Assembly (NCBI RefSeq): GCF_963678635.1
Contig: NC_087062.1
Span: 27,864,833-27,928,832, forward strand
DNA length: 64,000 bases
Reading direction: 5' to 3'
From: Symsagittifera roscoffensis
Taxonomy: Eukaryota; Xenacoelomorpha; Acoela; Convolutidae
Of the stretch, positions 10,459 through 23,281 are shown one piece after another (the first letter of the stretch is position 1; every line of letters begins with the position of its first letter). A program made the position numbers and the translations under genes. A model generated the notes under the pieces. That model was not told the origin of the DNA, did not search any database, and saw only the letters and a program-made list of their open reading frames with translations.

Positions 10459-12615
10459 GTAAAGCCTTGATTTTACGGATTTCACTTTAACTGGTCTCGA
10501 ATAATTTTCAAATGCTCAAAAGGGTTCAAGTGGTCAAAGTAGTCAAAGTGGTCGTCCGAAATTTATTCCCCCGTAACTTAAGATTAAAATGTTGCAGTCG
10601 ACAATTTGTATAGGTTTGAGCTTTGGTCATTAATTGTCTTCAGGTGATATAGAAAATTTTGCCAGGAAGGTTAGTTAAAAAGCAAGATGTGGCAAAATAA
10701 CAAACCCGACTAAAAACATTCAAAAGTCGGAACAACCAGGCTGCTAGTAAATCAGGGCTAAGCCGTGGTTTTTCCGACTTCCCTTAACTTGGTCTCAAAT
10801 CGTTTTTAGTAAAGAAAAAATAAGTAAGCTACAATCTTTGGACTGAAAATATTAAGACTTAAGTGGTACTATACAGGTAACTCAAAAGAACAGCTAGCTT
10901 GATTTCATTCGATTTGCGATCATTTGAGTGCGGCGGAATATAAGTATTTCAATTCAGATTCATCATGATTAATGAAATCTTCAAAGCGCATTAACTAGTC
11001 AAAAACATGGCTAAACTGGCATTTTTCAGATCTCCAGATTTGTAGAAACACTTATAGCAGCTGAAATTTACTTTATTTGAACTCGATATCTTCATTTTGG
11101 TATCTTCACAATTCATTTTGAAAAATAAAAAACATCAAGTTGATCGTCAAAATTGGCTTGAACAAAGAACAAATTCAATCAAAAAAACTTTCATTTATTT
11201 TGAAAGTAAAACTATGAATTTTAACTTCACAGAAAATGGATTTAAATTGAATATAAAAGCATAACGACTGGTTTTTGATATTCTTGGTTAGTCTCAGAGT
11301 TTTTTACTATATAGTTTCTTCAAGGCTCTTAAATATTCAGTGCATTTGCGAGAAATAATTTTTTAAAGGCAATTGGGAAAATATACTTGGCGGAAAACTG
11401 ATATCATACGAAATGGATTCACTGTCTTGCAAAAAACGATTGAATTGAATGTTATCTATGAAAAAGGATTTTTTTTTGCAAAACAACTGATACAATTATT
11501 ATTTATTTTCAGTCAATTTTTATCAATATTTTATGGTTTTTATGGACATTGATTTTGGAAATTGGTTTAAAGAACTTTTAACGCAAGCATATTGCAAGCA
11601 AATCGTTGTTATTGGGTAAACCTTTGCTTTTTTCTACATCCCCTTTTTTGATGCTTTAAAATGTAATGAATCATAGCAGCATGAAAGAATGAACAATTTA
11701 TTTCATTTTTCATTGAATAACCAAATGAGAAACTTTCAGAAAACTTTATTTTGTAATTTTACGAGGGTTGGAAAACGGGAAAAGAGCAACGTCTGTTGGC
11801 GTTTTTTTATTTTTTTTTGTTATCTGAGAGTCTACTTTTCAATTCTTATTTCTTAATTCTTGTTCATATTGTGGGTTTATCAAGAAAATTGATATGTGGG
11901 GGTTTGCAAATAGGTTTTGCATTGAATTAAAGCAAACTCAAAAACTAAACTATTAGGCTGTAAAAATTATTATTATTATTATTATGAGGATATAACCAAT
12001 GATTTAAAAGTCGCAATTGGTCGAAAAGACACAATTGGTTTTTAGTTACCAGCCTGTTCGGCTACAATGGCAAAAACTTGTCCTATTAAATAGCCCTAGG
12101 AAAACAAGCTTCATGAAACCAAGAAAAAGAAAAAAGAAAATAGCACAACAATTGAAACAAAAAGGGTGAGGGTGATTGAGTCATTCAGCTCCTATTGTGT
12201 GGAAAATTTAATAGGAAAATTTTTTCGTCTTCTCATTGTGATTTTCTTCACAAAGATTATCAATTACCCAAACCGGTTTTTTCCCACTCCCCCCTCCCCC
12301 CAAAAAAAATCAAATTTTTCATTCTTAAAATTATTTTACTAACGTATTCTTTCAGCTAAATGCGTGATGTTACGATTCAGATTATGAAGAACAAATCTGT
12401 TCACAGTATTAATTTATTTCATCAAGCAAAATTGTGTTGCATTATGACAACGTTGAAATGAATATTCAATATTGATTTTCAAATCTAGGGAAAAACAGGA
12501 AAAGATCCCACAAATCTACACACATTGAACTTTTTTCTATGCTGCCACCAAGACTTGATTTTCTTCCCATAGTGAACAAACAATGAACATTACAGTACCC
12601 GCACCGAGCACCCAT

Positions 12616-12770
12616 GGATCATAATCGATTATATTGTCATGATAAGAGCAGCATCTATAGAACGACATAAGAATCGATTATAATCCATTAAAAATGGATT
12701 ACAATTCTTATATTTTTTATCCCAATAAAATCCATTATAATCGATTATAATCGATTATGATGGATTTTTT
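12616..12770. repeat. TAATCGATTATAAT cluster (unit 1, first)
   Basis: This is a dense cluster of the same near-palindrome as in the MITE at 6317-7285. Homologous clusters lie at 13772-13925, 18246-18395 and 22965-23108. Confidence 0.75.
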
Positions 12771-15700
12771 CGAGGGTTTATTCATGAAAATTACAATTTT
12801 GTTCACAATTATCTCATTTCCTGTTTAGTGTAGTTGCACGAGTTATGTTTCATAAAATCTTACATTTAATAGTTGAATATGAAAGCATAACGACTGGTTT
12901 TTGATATTCTTGGTTAGTCTCAGAGTTTTTTACTATATAGTTTCTTCAAGGCTCCTAAATTTTCAGTGCATTTGCGAGAAATAATTTTTTAAAGGCAATT
13001 GAGAAAATATACTTGGCGGAAAACTGATATCATAAGAAATGGATTCACTGTCTTGCGAAAAACGATTGAATTGAATGTTATCTATAAAAAAGGTTTTTTT
13101 TTGCAAAACAACTGATACAATTATTATTTATTTTCAGTCAATTTTTATCAATATTTTATGGTTTTTTATGGACACTGATTTTGGAAATTGGTTTAAAGAA
13201 ATTTTAACGCAAGCATATTGCAAGCAAATCGTTGTTATTGGGTAAACCATTGCGTTTTTCAACATCCCCTTTTTTGATGCTTTAAAATGTAATGAATCAT
13301 AGCAGCATGAAAGAATGAACAATTTATTTCATTTTTCATTGAATAACCAAATGAGAAACTTTCAGAAAACTTTATTTTGTAATTTTACGAGGGTTGGAAA
13401 ACGAAAAAAGAGCAACATCTGTTGGCGTTTTTTTAATTTTTTTGTTATCTTAGAGTCCGGATTTCAATTCTTATTTCTTAATTCTTTTCTTTGTAACGTA
13501 TTCTTTCAGCTAAATGCGTGATGTTACAATTCAGATTATGAAGAACAAATTTGTTCACAGTATTGATTTATTTCATCATGCAAAATTGTGTTGCATTATG
13601 ACAACGTTGAAATGAATACTCAATATTGATTTTCAAATCTAGGGAAAAACAGGAAAAGATCCCACAAATCTACACACATTGAACTTTTTTCTATGCTGCC
13701 ACCAATACTTGATTTTCTTCCCATAATGAACAAACAAGGAACATTACAGTACCCACACCGAGCACCCATGGATCATAATCGATTATATTGTCATGATAAG
13801 AGCAGCATCTATAGAACGACATAAGAATCGATTATAATCCATTAAAAATGGATTACAATTCTTATAATTTTTATCCCAATAAAATCCATTATAATCGATT
13901 ATAATAGATTATGATGGATTTTTTCGAGGGGTTATTCTTGAAAATTACAATTTTGTTCAAAATTATCTCATTTCCTGTTTAGTGTAGTTGCACGTGTTAT
14001 GTTTCATAAAATTATACATTAAAAAAATTATATATTTTTTGTCCCTACTTTTTCTAATTCATCGCAGTTTAACACTTCATTTTACTGTTTTTTTACGACC
14101 AATTTTGCATTCTTTGAAGCTTCGCGGCGATCAACGACTCTAATTTACGTAAAAAGTCCTATCTTTTGTTGGCGAGCGAAACACGTTGGTGCGACTGCAG
14201 CGGCCACCATTAAAAAATTTCAAGAAGAAGATCTAATATTTGTTATAAAGTTAATCATTATTCTTCTTCCTGCCGACCCAAAGGGTCCCCCTTTGTATTA
14301 TTTTGAAATATCCATTTTTGGCTACATGACCCTAAAATGCTCTTTTTGGCCTCTTTTTTTTCAGAACGCTGAAATATTGGGCCAAAACAGGCTCTTTTCA
14401 GTGCTTTGGGGGATCTCGGAAAATTATTTGGGGGACCGAAAAAAAAGGTCGGCAAAATTTTTGACATTTTTTTGAAAATCCACCCCACCCACAAGAATAT
14501 CCTACATCCGCCCCTAATTCTGCTCTTAATTTCTAATTGGCGACGGCCGAATCGTTTTTTATACTTTTGACTGGATTGTTTTCGGCCAGTTTTCTGGACG
14601 CAGCATGCAGAGGTAAGTATTTAACAAGTTACCTTGAGAACTTACATACTTGATTGAAGCTGCTGAAAATTCTATCGCAACCGAGTCTGTCGTTTGTTCA
14701 TGAAACTTGATTTTGCGAGGAAAAAATTGTCCTCAAACTGCGTGTTCAGAAGTAACCTTAGTCTTCTACCGGCATGTTCATAACTGGTTTCTTAACTAGT
14801 TTTTCATAACTGGTTTCTTAACTAGTTTCATAACTGGTTTCTCACTTTCACATTAAGAGACTTCTTGATCAAATATTCATTATGCAACTTTTTTAGCGTT
14901 GCTTTAACACTCTACGAACCGCTATATTATGTTTTTATTCTCGTTAAAAAATACCGTTCCGGAAAAACTTTCAGCATTAATAGTAAAATTTATTCAAAAG
15001 CATATCCTGGAATTGTTTTCTTTTTTTTTTATGTCGATGTGATTGTTAACCCTGTCGATGTGATTGTTTCTTATGTCGATGTGATTGTTTCTTATGTCGT
15101 TCTGATTGATTAAGTAAAGCCCTGATTTTACCGAGTTCACTTTAACTGGTCTCGAATAATTTTCAAATGCTCAAAAGGGTTCAAGTGGTCAAAGTAGTCA
15201 AAGTGGTCGTCCAAAATATATTCCCCCGTAACTTAAAATTAAAATGTTGCAGTCAACAATTTGTATAGGTTTGAGCTTTGGTCATTAATTGTCTTCAGGT
15301 CATATAGAAATTTTGCCAGGAAAGTTAGTTAAAAAAGCAAGATGTGGCAAAACAACCAACCCGACTAAAAATATTTAAAAGTCGGAACAACCAGACTGCT
15401 TGTAAATCAGGGCTGAGCCGTTGTTTTTCCGACTTCCCTTAACTTGGTTTCAATTAGTTTTTAGTAAAGAAAAATTAAGTAAGCTACAATCTTTAGACTG
15501 CAAATATCAAGACTTAAGTGTTACTATACAAGTAACTCAAAAGAACAGCTAGCTTGATTTCATTCGGTTTGCGATCATTTGAGTGCGGAATATAAATATT
15601 TCAATTCAGATTCATCATGATTAATCAAATCTTCAAAGCGCATTGAATAGTCAAAAACATGGCTAAACTGGCAACTTTCAATTCTCCAGATTTGTAGAAA

Positions 15701-15780
15701 CACTTATGGCAGCTGAAATTTACTTTGTTTGAACTCAATATCTTCATTTTGGTGTTTTCACAACTTATTTTGAAAAATTA

Positions 15781-16310
15781 ACAAGACTGCTCGTGTCAGG
15801 GCAAAGCCCTGGATGTTCCGACTGTCTTTTAAGGTTTATGGAGCAGTAATAACATTTAAAAAAATTCAATGAAATAAAACAAAATGAAAAAAAAATTTTT
15901 CTAAAATTTGAAACTTTTTATGACAATCATCCCCCACACGCCATATAAAGTACAAAAGGATAACTTTCGCTCCTTGTACCAAACCAATTCTGGCAAATAA
16001 GCTTCTTGTAACCAATTTGGAACAATTTTTAAGACCGATTAACTCTCCGCTGACCGTTAAAAGCGCGAAAAATATTGCGCGTTAATTGTCCCGAATTGGC
16101 CAAAAAGGCAATCTTTAAACCACCGTAACTCTGCGAAAAATGATCACAGGTGAAATATCTTTTCAAATTTGAGCTCATGACAACAATATTTTTTGAATGA
16201 TATTAAAAGATTCCGTCAAAAACGGATAGTTAAAAAGTCGAAATTTGTCTGAAGAAAAAAACCCACCCCGAGCACAAATATTCCGTTACTTTCGTATTGA
16301 AAGTCGGAAC
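15781..16310 (+). mobile_element. 530-bp insert, forward copy (unit 2)
   Basis: Comparison with unit 1 near 11115 shows this block is an insertion. It begins ACAAGACTGCTCGTGTC, contains the perfect hairpin CAGGGCAAAGCCCTG, and ends AAAGTCGGAAC. Its two ends are not inverted repeats of each other, so it is not a standard inverted-repeat transposon. No coding frame is evident. A related copy lies inverted at 16487-16949. Confidence 0.75.
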
Positions 16311-16486
16311 AAAAACATCAAATTGATCGTCACAATTGGCGTGAAAAAAGAACAAATTCAAGCAAAAAACTTTCGTTCATTTTGAAAGTAAAATTATGCA
16401 TTTTAACTTCGCAGAAAATGGATTTAAATTGAATATAAAAACATAACGACTGATTTTTTATATTCTTGGTTAGTCTCAGAGTTTTT

Positions 16487-16949
16487 GTTCCGACTTTCGA
16501 TACAAAAGTAACGGATTATTTTTGCTCGGGGTGAGTTTTTTTTCTTCAGACATGTTTTGACTTTTTAACTAGCCATTTTCGACGGATTTTTTTATATCAT
16601 TCGAAAGGTATTGTTGTCCTGAGCTTAAATTTGAAAAGACATTTCAGCTGTGATCATTTTTCGTAAAGTTATGATGGTTTAAAGATGGCCATTTTGGCCA
16701 TTTTGACCAATTTGGGACAATTAACGCGCGATATATAATTCACGCTTCTTACGGGCAAGCGGAGATTTAATCCGTCTTATAAATCGTTCCAAATTGGTTG
16801 AACGAAGCTTGTTTGCCATAATTGATTTGTTACAAGGAACGAATTCTATCTTTTTGTGGGCGGATGATTTTCATTTAAAAATTTTCAAATTTTTTTTCAT
16901 TTCAATTTTTTATGTCATTACTGCTGCTCCATGATACGAGCAGTCTTGT
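16487..16949 (-). mobile_element. 463-bp insert, inverted copy (unit 2)
   Basis: It is a diverged reverse-complement relative of 15781-16310, inserted between CTCAGAGTTTTT and TTACTATATA of the unit. Its divergence from the forward copy shows the two were separate insertions rather than a recent inversion. Together they make a long hairpin-forming pair. Confidence 0.75.
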
Positions 16950-19900
16950 TTACTATATAATTTCTTCAAAGCTCTTAATTTTTCAGTGCATTTGCGAGAA
17001 ATAATTTTTTAAAGACAATTTGGAAAACATACTTGGCGGAAAACTGATATCATAAAGAATGGATTCACTTTCTTGCAAAAAACGATTGAATTGAATGTTA
17101 TCAATGAAAAAAGATTTTTTTTTTGCAAAACAACTGATACAATTATAATCCAATTTCAGTCAATTTTTATCAATATTTTATGGTTTTTATGGACATTGAT
17201 TTTGGAAATTGGTTTAAAGAACTTTTAACGCAAGCATATTGCAAGCAAATCGTTGTTATTGGGTAAACCTTTGCTTTTTTCTACATCCCCTTTTTTGATG
17301 CTTTAAAATGTAATGAATCATAGCAGCATGAAAGAATGAACAATTTATTTCATTTTTCATTGAATAACCAAATGAGAAACTTTCAGAAAACTTTATTTTG
17401 TAATTTTACAAGGGTTGGAAAACGGGAAAAGAGCAACGTCTTTTGGCGTTTTTTTATTTTTTTTTTGTTATCTGAGAGTCTACTTTTCAATTCTTATTTC
17501 TTAATTCTTGTTCATATTGTGGGTTTATCAAGAAAATTGATATGTGGGGGTTTGCAAATAGGTTTTGCATTGAATTAAAGCAAACTCAAAAACTAAACTA
17601 TTAGGCTGTAAAAATTATTATTATGATTATCATGAGGATATAACCAATGATTTAAAAGTCGCAATTGGTCGAAAAGACACAATTGGTTTTTAGTTACCAG
17701 CCTGTTTGGCTACAATGGCAAAAACTTGTCCTATTAAATAGCCCTAGGAAAACAAGCTTCATGAAACCAAGAAAAAGAAAAAAGAAAATAGCACAACAAT
17801 TGAAACAAAAAGGGTGAGGGTGATAAAGTCATTCAGCTCCTATTGTGTGGAAAATTTAATAGGAAAATTTTTTCGTCTTCTCATTGTGATTTTCTTCACA
17901 AAGATTATCAATTACCCAAACCGGTTTTTTCCCACTCCCCCCTCCCCCCAAAAAAAATCAAACTACTAACGTATTCTTTCAGCTAAATGCGTGATTTTAC
18001 GATTCAGATTATGAAGAACAAATCTGTTCACAGTATTAATTTATTTCATCAAGCAAAATTGTGTTGCATTATGACAACGTTGAAATGAATATTCAATATT
18101 GATTTTCAAATCTAGGGAAAAACAGGAAAAGATCCCACAAATCTACACACATTGAACTTTTTTCTATGCTGCCACCAAGACTTGATTTTCTTCCCATAGT
18201 GAACAAACAATGAACATTACAGTACCCGCACCGAGCACCCATGGATCATAATCGATTATATTGTCATGATAAGAGCAGCATCTATAGAACGACATAAGAA
18301 TCGATTATAATCCATTAAAAAAGGATTACAATTCTTATAATTTTTATCCCAATAAAATCCATTATAATCGATTATAATAGATTATGATGGATTTTTTCGA
18401 GGGGTTATTCTTGAAAATTACAATTTTGTTCAAAATTATCTCATTTCCTGTTTAGTGTAGTTGCACGTGTTATGTTTCATAAAATTATACATTAAAAAAA
18501 TTATATATTTTTTGTCCCTACTTTTTCTAATTCATCGCAGTTTAACACTTCATTTTACTGTTTTTTACGACCAATTTTGCATTCTTTGAAGCTTCGCGGC
18601 GATCAACGACTCTAACTTTCGTAAAAAGTACTATCTTTTGATGGCGAGCGAAACACGTTGGTGCGACTGCAGCGGCCACCATTAAAATATTTCAAGAAGA
18701 AGATCTAATATTTGTTATAAAGTTAATCATTATTCTTCTTCCTGCCGACCCAAAGGGTCCCCCTTTGTATTATTTTGAAATATCCATTTTTGGCTACATG
18801 ACCCTAAAATGCTCTTTTTGGCCTCTTTTTTTTCAGAACGCTGAAATATTGGGCCAAAACAGGCTCTTTTTAGTGCTTTGGGGGATCTCGGAAAATTATT
18901 TGGGGGACCGAAAAAAAAGGTCGGCAAAATTTTTGACATTTTTTTGAAAATCCACCCCACCCACAAGATTATCCTACATCCGCCCCTAATTCTGCTCTTA
19001 ATTTCTAATTGGCGACGGCCGAATCGTTTTTTATACCTTTGACTGGATTGTTTTCGGCCAGTTTTCTGGACGCAGCATGCAGAGGTAAGTATTTAACAAG
19101 TTACCTTGAGAACTTACATACTTGATTGAAGCTGCTGAAAATTCTATCGCAACCTAGTCTGTCGTTTGTTCATGAAACTCGATTTTGCGAGGAAAAAATT
19201 GTCCTCAAACTGCGTGTTCAGAAGTAACCTTAGTCTTCTACCGGCATGTTCATAACTGGTTTCTTAACTAGTTTTTCATAACTGGTTTCTTAACTAGTTT
19301 CATAACTGGTTTCTCACTTTCACATTAAGAGACTTCTTGATCAAATATTCATTATGCAACTTTTTTAGCGTTGCTTTAACACTCTACGAACCGCTATATT
19401 ATGTTTTTATTCTCGTTAAAAAATACCGTTCCGGAAAAACTTTCAGCATTAATAGTAAAATTTATTCAAAAGCATATCCTGGAATTGTTTTCTTTTTTTC
19501 TTATGTCGATGTGATTGTTTCTTATGTCGATGTGATTGTTTCTTATGTCGTTCTGATTGATTAAGTAAAGCCCTGATTTTACCGAGTTCACTTTAACTGG
19601 TCTCGAATAATTTTCAAATGCTCAAAAGGGTTCAAGTGGTCAAAGTAGTCAAAGCGGTCGTCCAAAATATATTCCCCCGTAACTTAAAATTAAAATGTTG
19701 CAGTCGACAATTTGTATAGGTTTGAGCTTTGGTCATTAATTGTCTTCAGGTCATATAGAAATTTTGCCAGGAAAGTTAGTTAAAAAAGCAAGATGTGGCA
19801 AAACAACCAACCCGACTAAAAATATTTAAAAGTCGGAACAACCAGACTGCTTGTAAATCAGGGCTAGGCCGTTGTTTTTCCGACTTCCCTTAACTTGGTT

Positions 19901-20231
19901 TCAATTAGTTTTTAGTAAAGAAAAATTAAGTAAGCTACAATCTTTAGACTGCAAATATTAAGACTTAAGTGTTACTATACAAGTAACTCAAAAGAACAGC
20001 TAGCTTGATTTCATTCGGTTTGCGATCATTTGAGTGCGGAATATAAATATTTCAATTCAGATTCATCATGATTAATCAAATCTTCAAAGCGCATTGAATA
20101 GTCAAAAACATGGCTAAACTGGCAACTTTCAGTTCTCCAGATTTGTAGAAACACTTATGGCAGCTGAAATTTACTTTGTTTGAACTCAATATCTTCATTT
20201 TGGTGTTTTCACAACTTATTTTGAAAAATTA

Positions 20232-20760
20232 ACAAGACCGCTCGTGTCAGGGCAAAGCCCTGAATGTTCCGACTGTCTTTTAAGGTTTATGGAGCAGTAA
20301 TAACATTTAAAAAATTCAATGAAATAAAACAAAATGAAAAAAAAAATTTTCTAAAATTTGAAACTTTTTATGACAATCATCCCCCACACGCCATATAAAG
20401 TACAAAAGGATAATTTTCGCTCCTTGTAACAAACCAATTCTGGCAAATAAGCTTCTTGTAACCAATTTGGAACAATTTTTAAGACCGATTAACTCTCTGC
20501 TGACCGTTAAAAGCGCGAAAAATATTGCGCGTTAATTGTCCCGAATTGGCCAAAAAGGCAATCTTTAAACCACCGTAACTCTGCGAAAAATGATCACAGG
20601 TGAAATATCTTTTCAAATTTGAGCTCATGACAACAATATTTTTTGAATGATATTAAAAGATTCCGTCAAAAATGGATAGTTAAAAAGTCGAAATTTGTCT
20701 GAAGAAAAAAACCCACCCCGAGCACAAATATTCCGTTACTTTCGTATTGAAAGTCGGAAC
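20232..20760 (+). mobile_element. 529-bp insert, forward copy (unit 3)
   Basis: This is the counterpart of 15781-16310, with the same endpoints and few differences. Confidence 0.75.
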
Positions 20761-20937
20761 AAAAACATCAAATTGATCGTCACAATTGGCGTGAACAAAG
20801 AACAAAATCAAGCAAAAAAACTTTCGTTCATTTTGAAAGTAAAATTATGCATTTTAACTTCGCAGAAAATGGATTTAAATTGAATATAAAAACATAACGA
20901 CTGATTTTTTATATTCTTGGTTAGTCTCAGAGTTTTT

Positions 20938-21400
20938 GTTCTGACTTTCGATACAAAAGTAATGGATTATTTTTGCTCGGAGTGGGTTTTTTTTCTTCAG
21001 ACATGTTTTGACTTTTTAACTAGCCATTTTCGACGGATTTTTTTATATCATTCGAAAGGTATTGTTGTCCTGAGCTTAAATTTGAAAAAATATTTCAGCT
21101 GTGATTATTTTTCGTAAAGTTATGATGGTTTAAAGATGGCCATTTTGGCCATTTTGACCAATTTGGGACAATTAACGCGCGATATATAATTCACGCTATT
21201 TACGGGCAAGCGGAGATTTAATCCGTCTTATAAATCGTTCCAAATTGGTTGAACGAAGCTTGTTTGCCATAATTCATTTGTTACAAGGAACGAATTCTAT
21301 CTTTTTGTGGGCGGATGATTTTCATTTAAAAATTTTCAAATTTTTTTTCATTTCAATTTTTTATGTCATTACTGCTGCTCCATGATACGAGCAGTCTTGT
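20938..21400 (-). mobile_element. 463-bp insert, inverted copy (unit 3)
   Basis: This is the counterpart of 16487-16949, with the same endpoints. Confidence 0.75.
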
Positions 21401-23281
21401 TTACTATATAATTTCTTCAAAGCTCTTAATTTTTCAGTGCATTTGCGAGAAATAATTTTTAAAGACAATTTGGAAAACATACTTGGCGGAAAACTGATAT
21501 CATAAAGAATGGATTCACTTTCTTGCGAAAAACGATTGAATTGAATGTTATCAATGAAAAAAGATTTTTTTTTTGCAAAACAACTGATACAATTATAATC
21601 CAATTTCAGTCAATTTTTATCAATATTTTATGGTTTTTATGGACACTGACTTTGAAAATTGATTTAGAAAGATTTTAACCCAAACTTATTGCAAACAAAT
21701 CGTTGTTATTGGGTAAACCACTGCTTTTTTCTACATTCCCTTTTTTGATGCTCTAAAATGGAAAGAATCATAGCAGCATGACAGAATGAACAATTTATTT
21801 CATTTTTCCTTGAATAACCAAATGAAAAGCTTTCAGAAAACTTTATTTTGTAATTTTACGAGGGTTGGAAAACTGAAAAAGAGCAACATCTGCTGGCGTT
21901 TTTAATTTTTTTGTTATGTGAGAGTCTATTTTTCAATTCTTGTTTCTTAATTCTTGTTCATATTGTGGGTTTATCAAGAAGATTGATATGTGGGGGCTTG
22001 CAAATAGGTTTTGTTTTGAATTACAGCAAACTCAATAATTAAACTATTAGCCTGTAAACATCTTAAGTTTTTTTTGTTATCTGGTAAAGAGGGGATGGTA
22101 AAGATCCAACTTTTTCGTTTTTAGGTTTTTTAAACCCTTCTTCACCACCACTTCAAATGTGCATCAAATTTTACAGTAAAAAAGCCGTCTAAAAACTTTT
22201 GCCAAATCAGTATGTATGCCAATTTTTGTTATAATCGGTTAATGTGAACAGAAAATTGCTTACAAAAGAATGCAGGCAGGAAAAAGGAGGAAAGTAGCCG
22301 GTTTTTGAGTTATGAGGATATAACCAATGATTTAACAGACCTAATTGGTCAAAAAGACACAATTGGTTTCTAGTTACCAGCCTTATTCGGCTACAATGGG
22401 AAAAATTTGTCCTATTAAATAGCCCTAGGAAAACAAACTTCATGAAATCAAGAAAAAGAAAAAAGAAAATAGCACAACAATGGAAACAAAAAGGGTGAGG
22501 GTGATTGACAAAAACTCCTGTCATTCAGCTCCTATTGTGTGGAAAATTTAATAGGAAAGTTTTTTCGTCTTCTGATTGTGATTTTTTTTTACAAAGATGA
22601 TCAATTACCCATACCGGTTTTTTACCGCTCTCCCCCCCCTTCAAAAAAATTTCAAATTTTTCATTTTTTAAATTATTTTACTAACGTGTTCTTTCAGCTA
22701 AATGCGTGATGTTACGATTCAGATTATGAAGAACAAATTTGTTCACAGTATTTACTTTTTTCATCATGCAAAATTGTGTTGCATTATGACAACGTTGAAA
22801 TGAATATTCAATATTGATTTTCAAATCTAGTGAAAAACAGGAAAAGATCCCACAAATCTACACACATTGAACTTTTTTCTATGCTGCCACCAAGACTTGA
22901 TTTTCTTCCCATAATGAACAAACAATGAACATTACAGTACCCGCACCGAGCACCCATGGATCATAATCAATTATACTGTCATTATATAAGCAGCATCTAT
23001 AAAACGACATAATAATCGATTATAATCAATTAAAAATGGATTACAATTTTTAATTTTTTTTATCCCAATAAAATCCATTATAATCGATTATAATCGATTA
23101 TAATGGATTTTTTCGGGGGGTTATTCATGAAAATTACAATTTTGTTCAAAAATATCTCATTTCCTGTTTAGTGTAGTTGCACGTGTTATGTTTCATAAAA
23201 TGTTACATATAAAAAAATATATATTTTTTGTCTCTACTTTTTCTAATTAATCGCAGTTTAACACTTCATTTTACTGTTTTT

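Larger units (their letters stand above)
9485..14089 (+). repeat. Tandem array unit 1 (about 4.6 kb)
   Basis: It is the first of 3.5 units of a head-to-tail array, marked by the shared TTTGAAGCTTCGCGGCGATC near 9508, 14115, 18587 and 23303. This unit differs from the others in carrying an internal duplication: DNA from 11262 on (GCATAACGACTGG...) is repeated from 12881, the second copy lacking a block of several hundred bases. It lacks the inverted inserts seen in units 2 and 3. It has no long open frame and is probably non-coding. Confidence 0.85.
14090..18560 (+). repeat. Tandem array unit 2 (about 4.5 kb)
   Basis: It is closely similar to unit 3 over its whole length, including two inserts in opposite orientation (15781-16310 and 16487-16949) that units 1 and 4 lack. 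Units 2 and 3 are thus each other's closest relatives and arose by duplication of a unit that already carried both inserts. Confidence 0.87.
18561..23281 (+). repeat. Tandem array unit 3 (about 4.7 kb)
   Basis: It is nearly identical to unit 2 from the left edge through its inverted inserts (20232-20760 and 20938-21400). Further right it diverges and contains a block (about 22060-22320) not present in unit 2 but matched in unit 4 near 25740-25820. This suggests unequal exchange between units. Confidence 0.85.

Noticed and set aside
14258-18966. Conserved frames of 78 and 60 codons (14258-14494, 14293-14475 and the copies at 18730-18966)
   Set aside because: They are opposite-strand frames in the interspersed repeat within the array; their conservation only reflects the tandem duplication.
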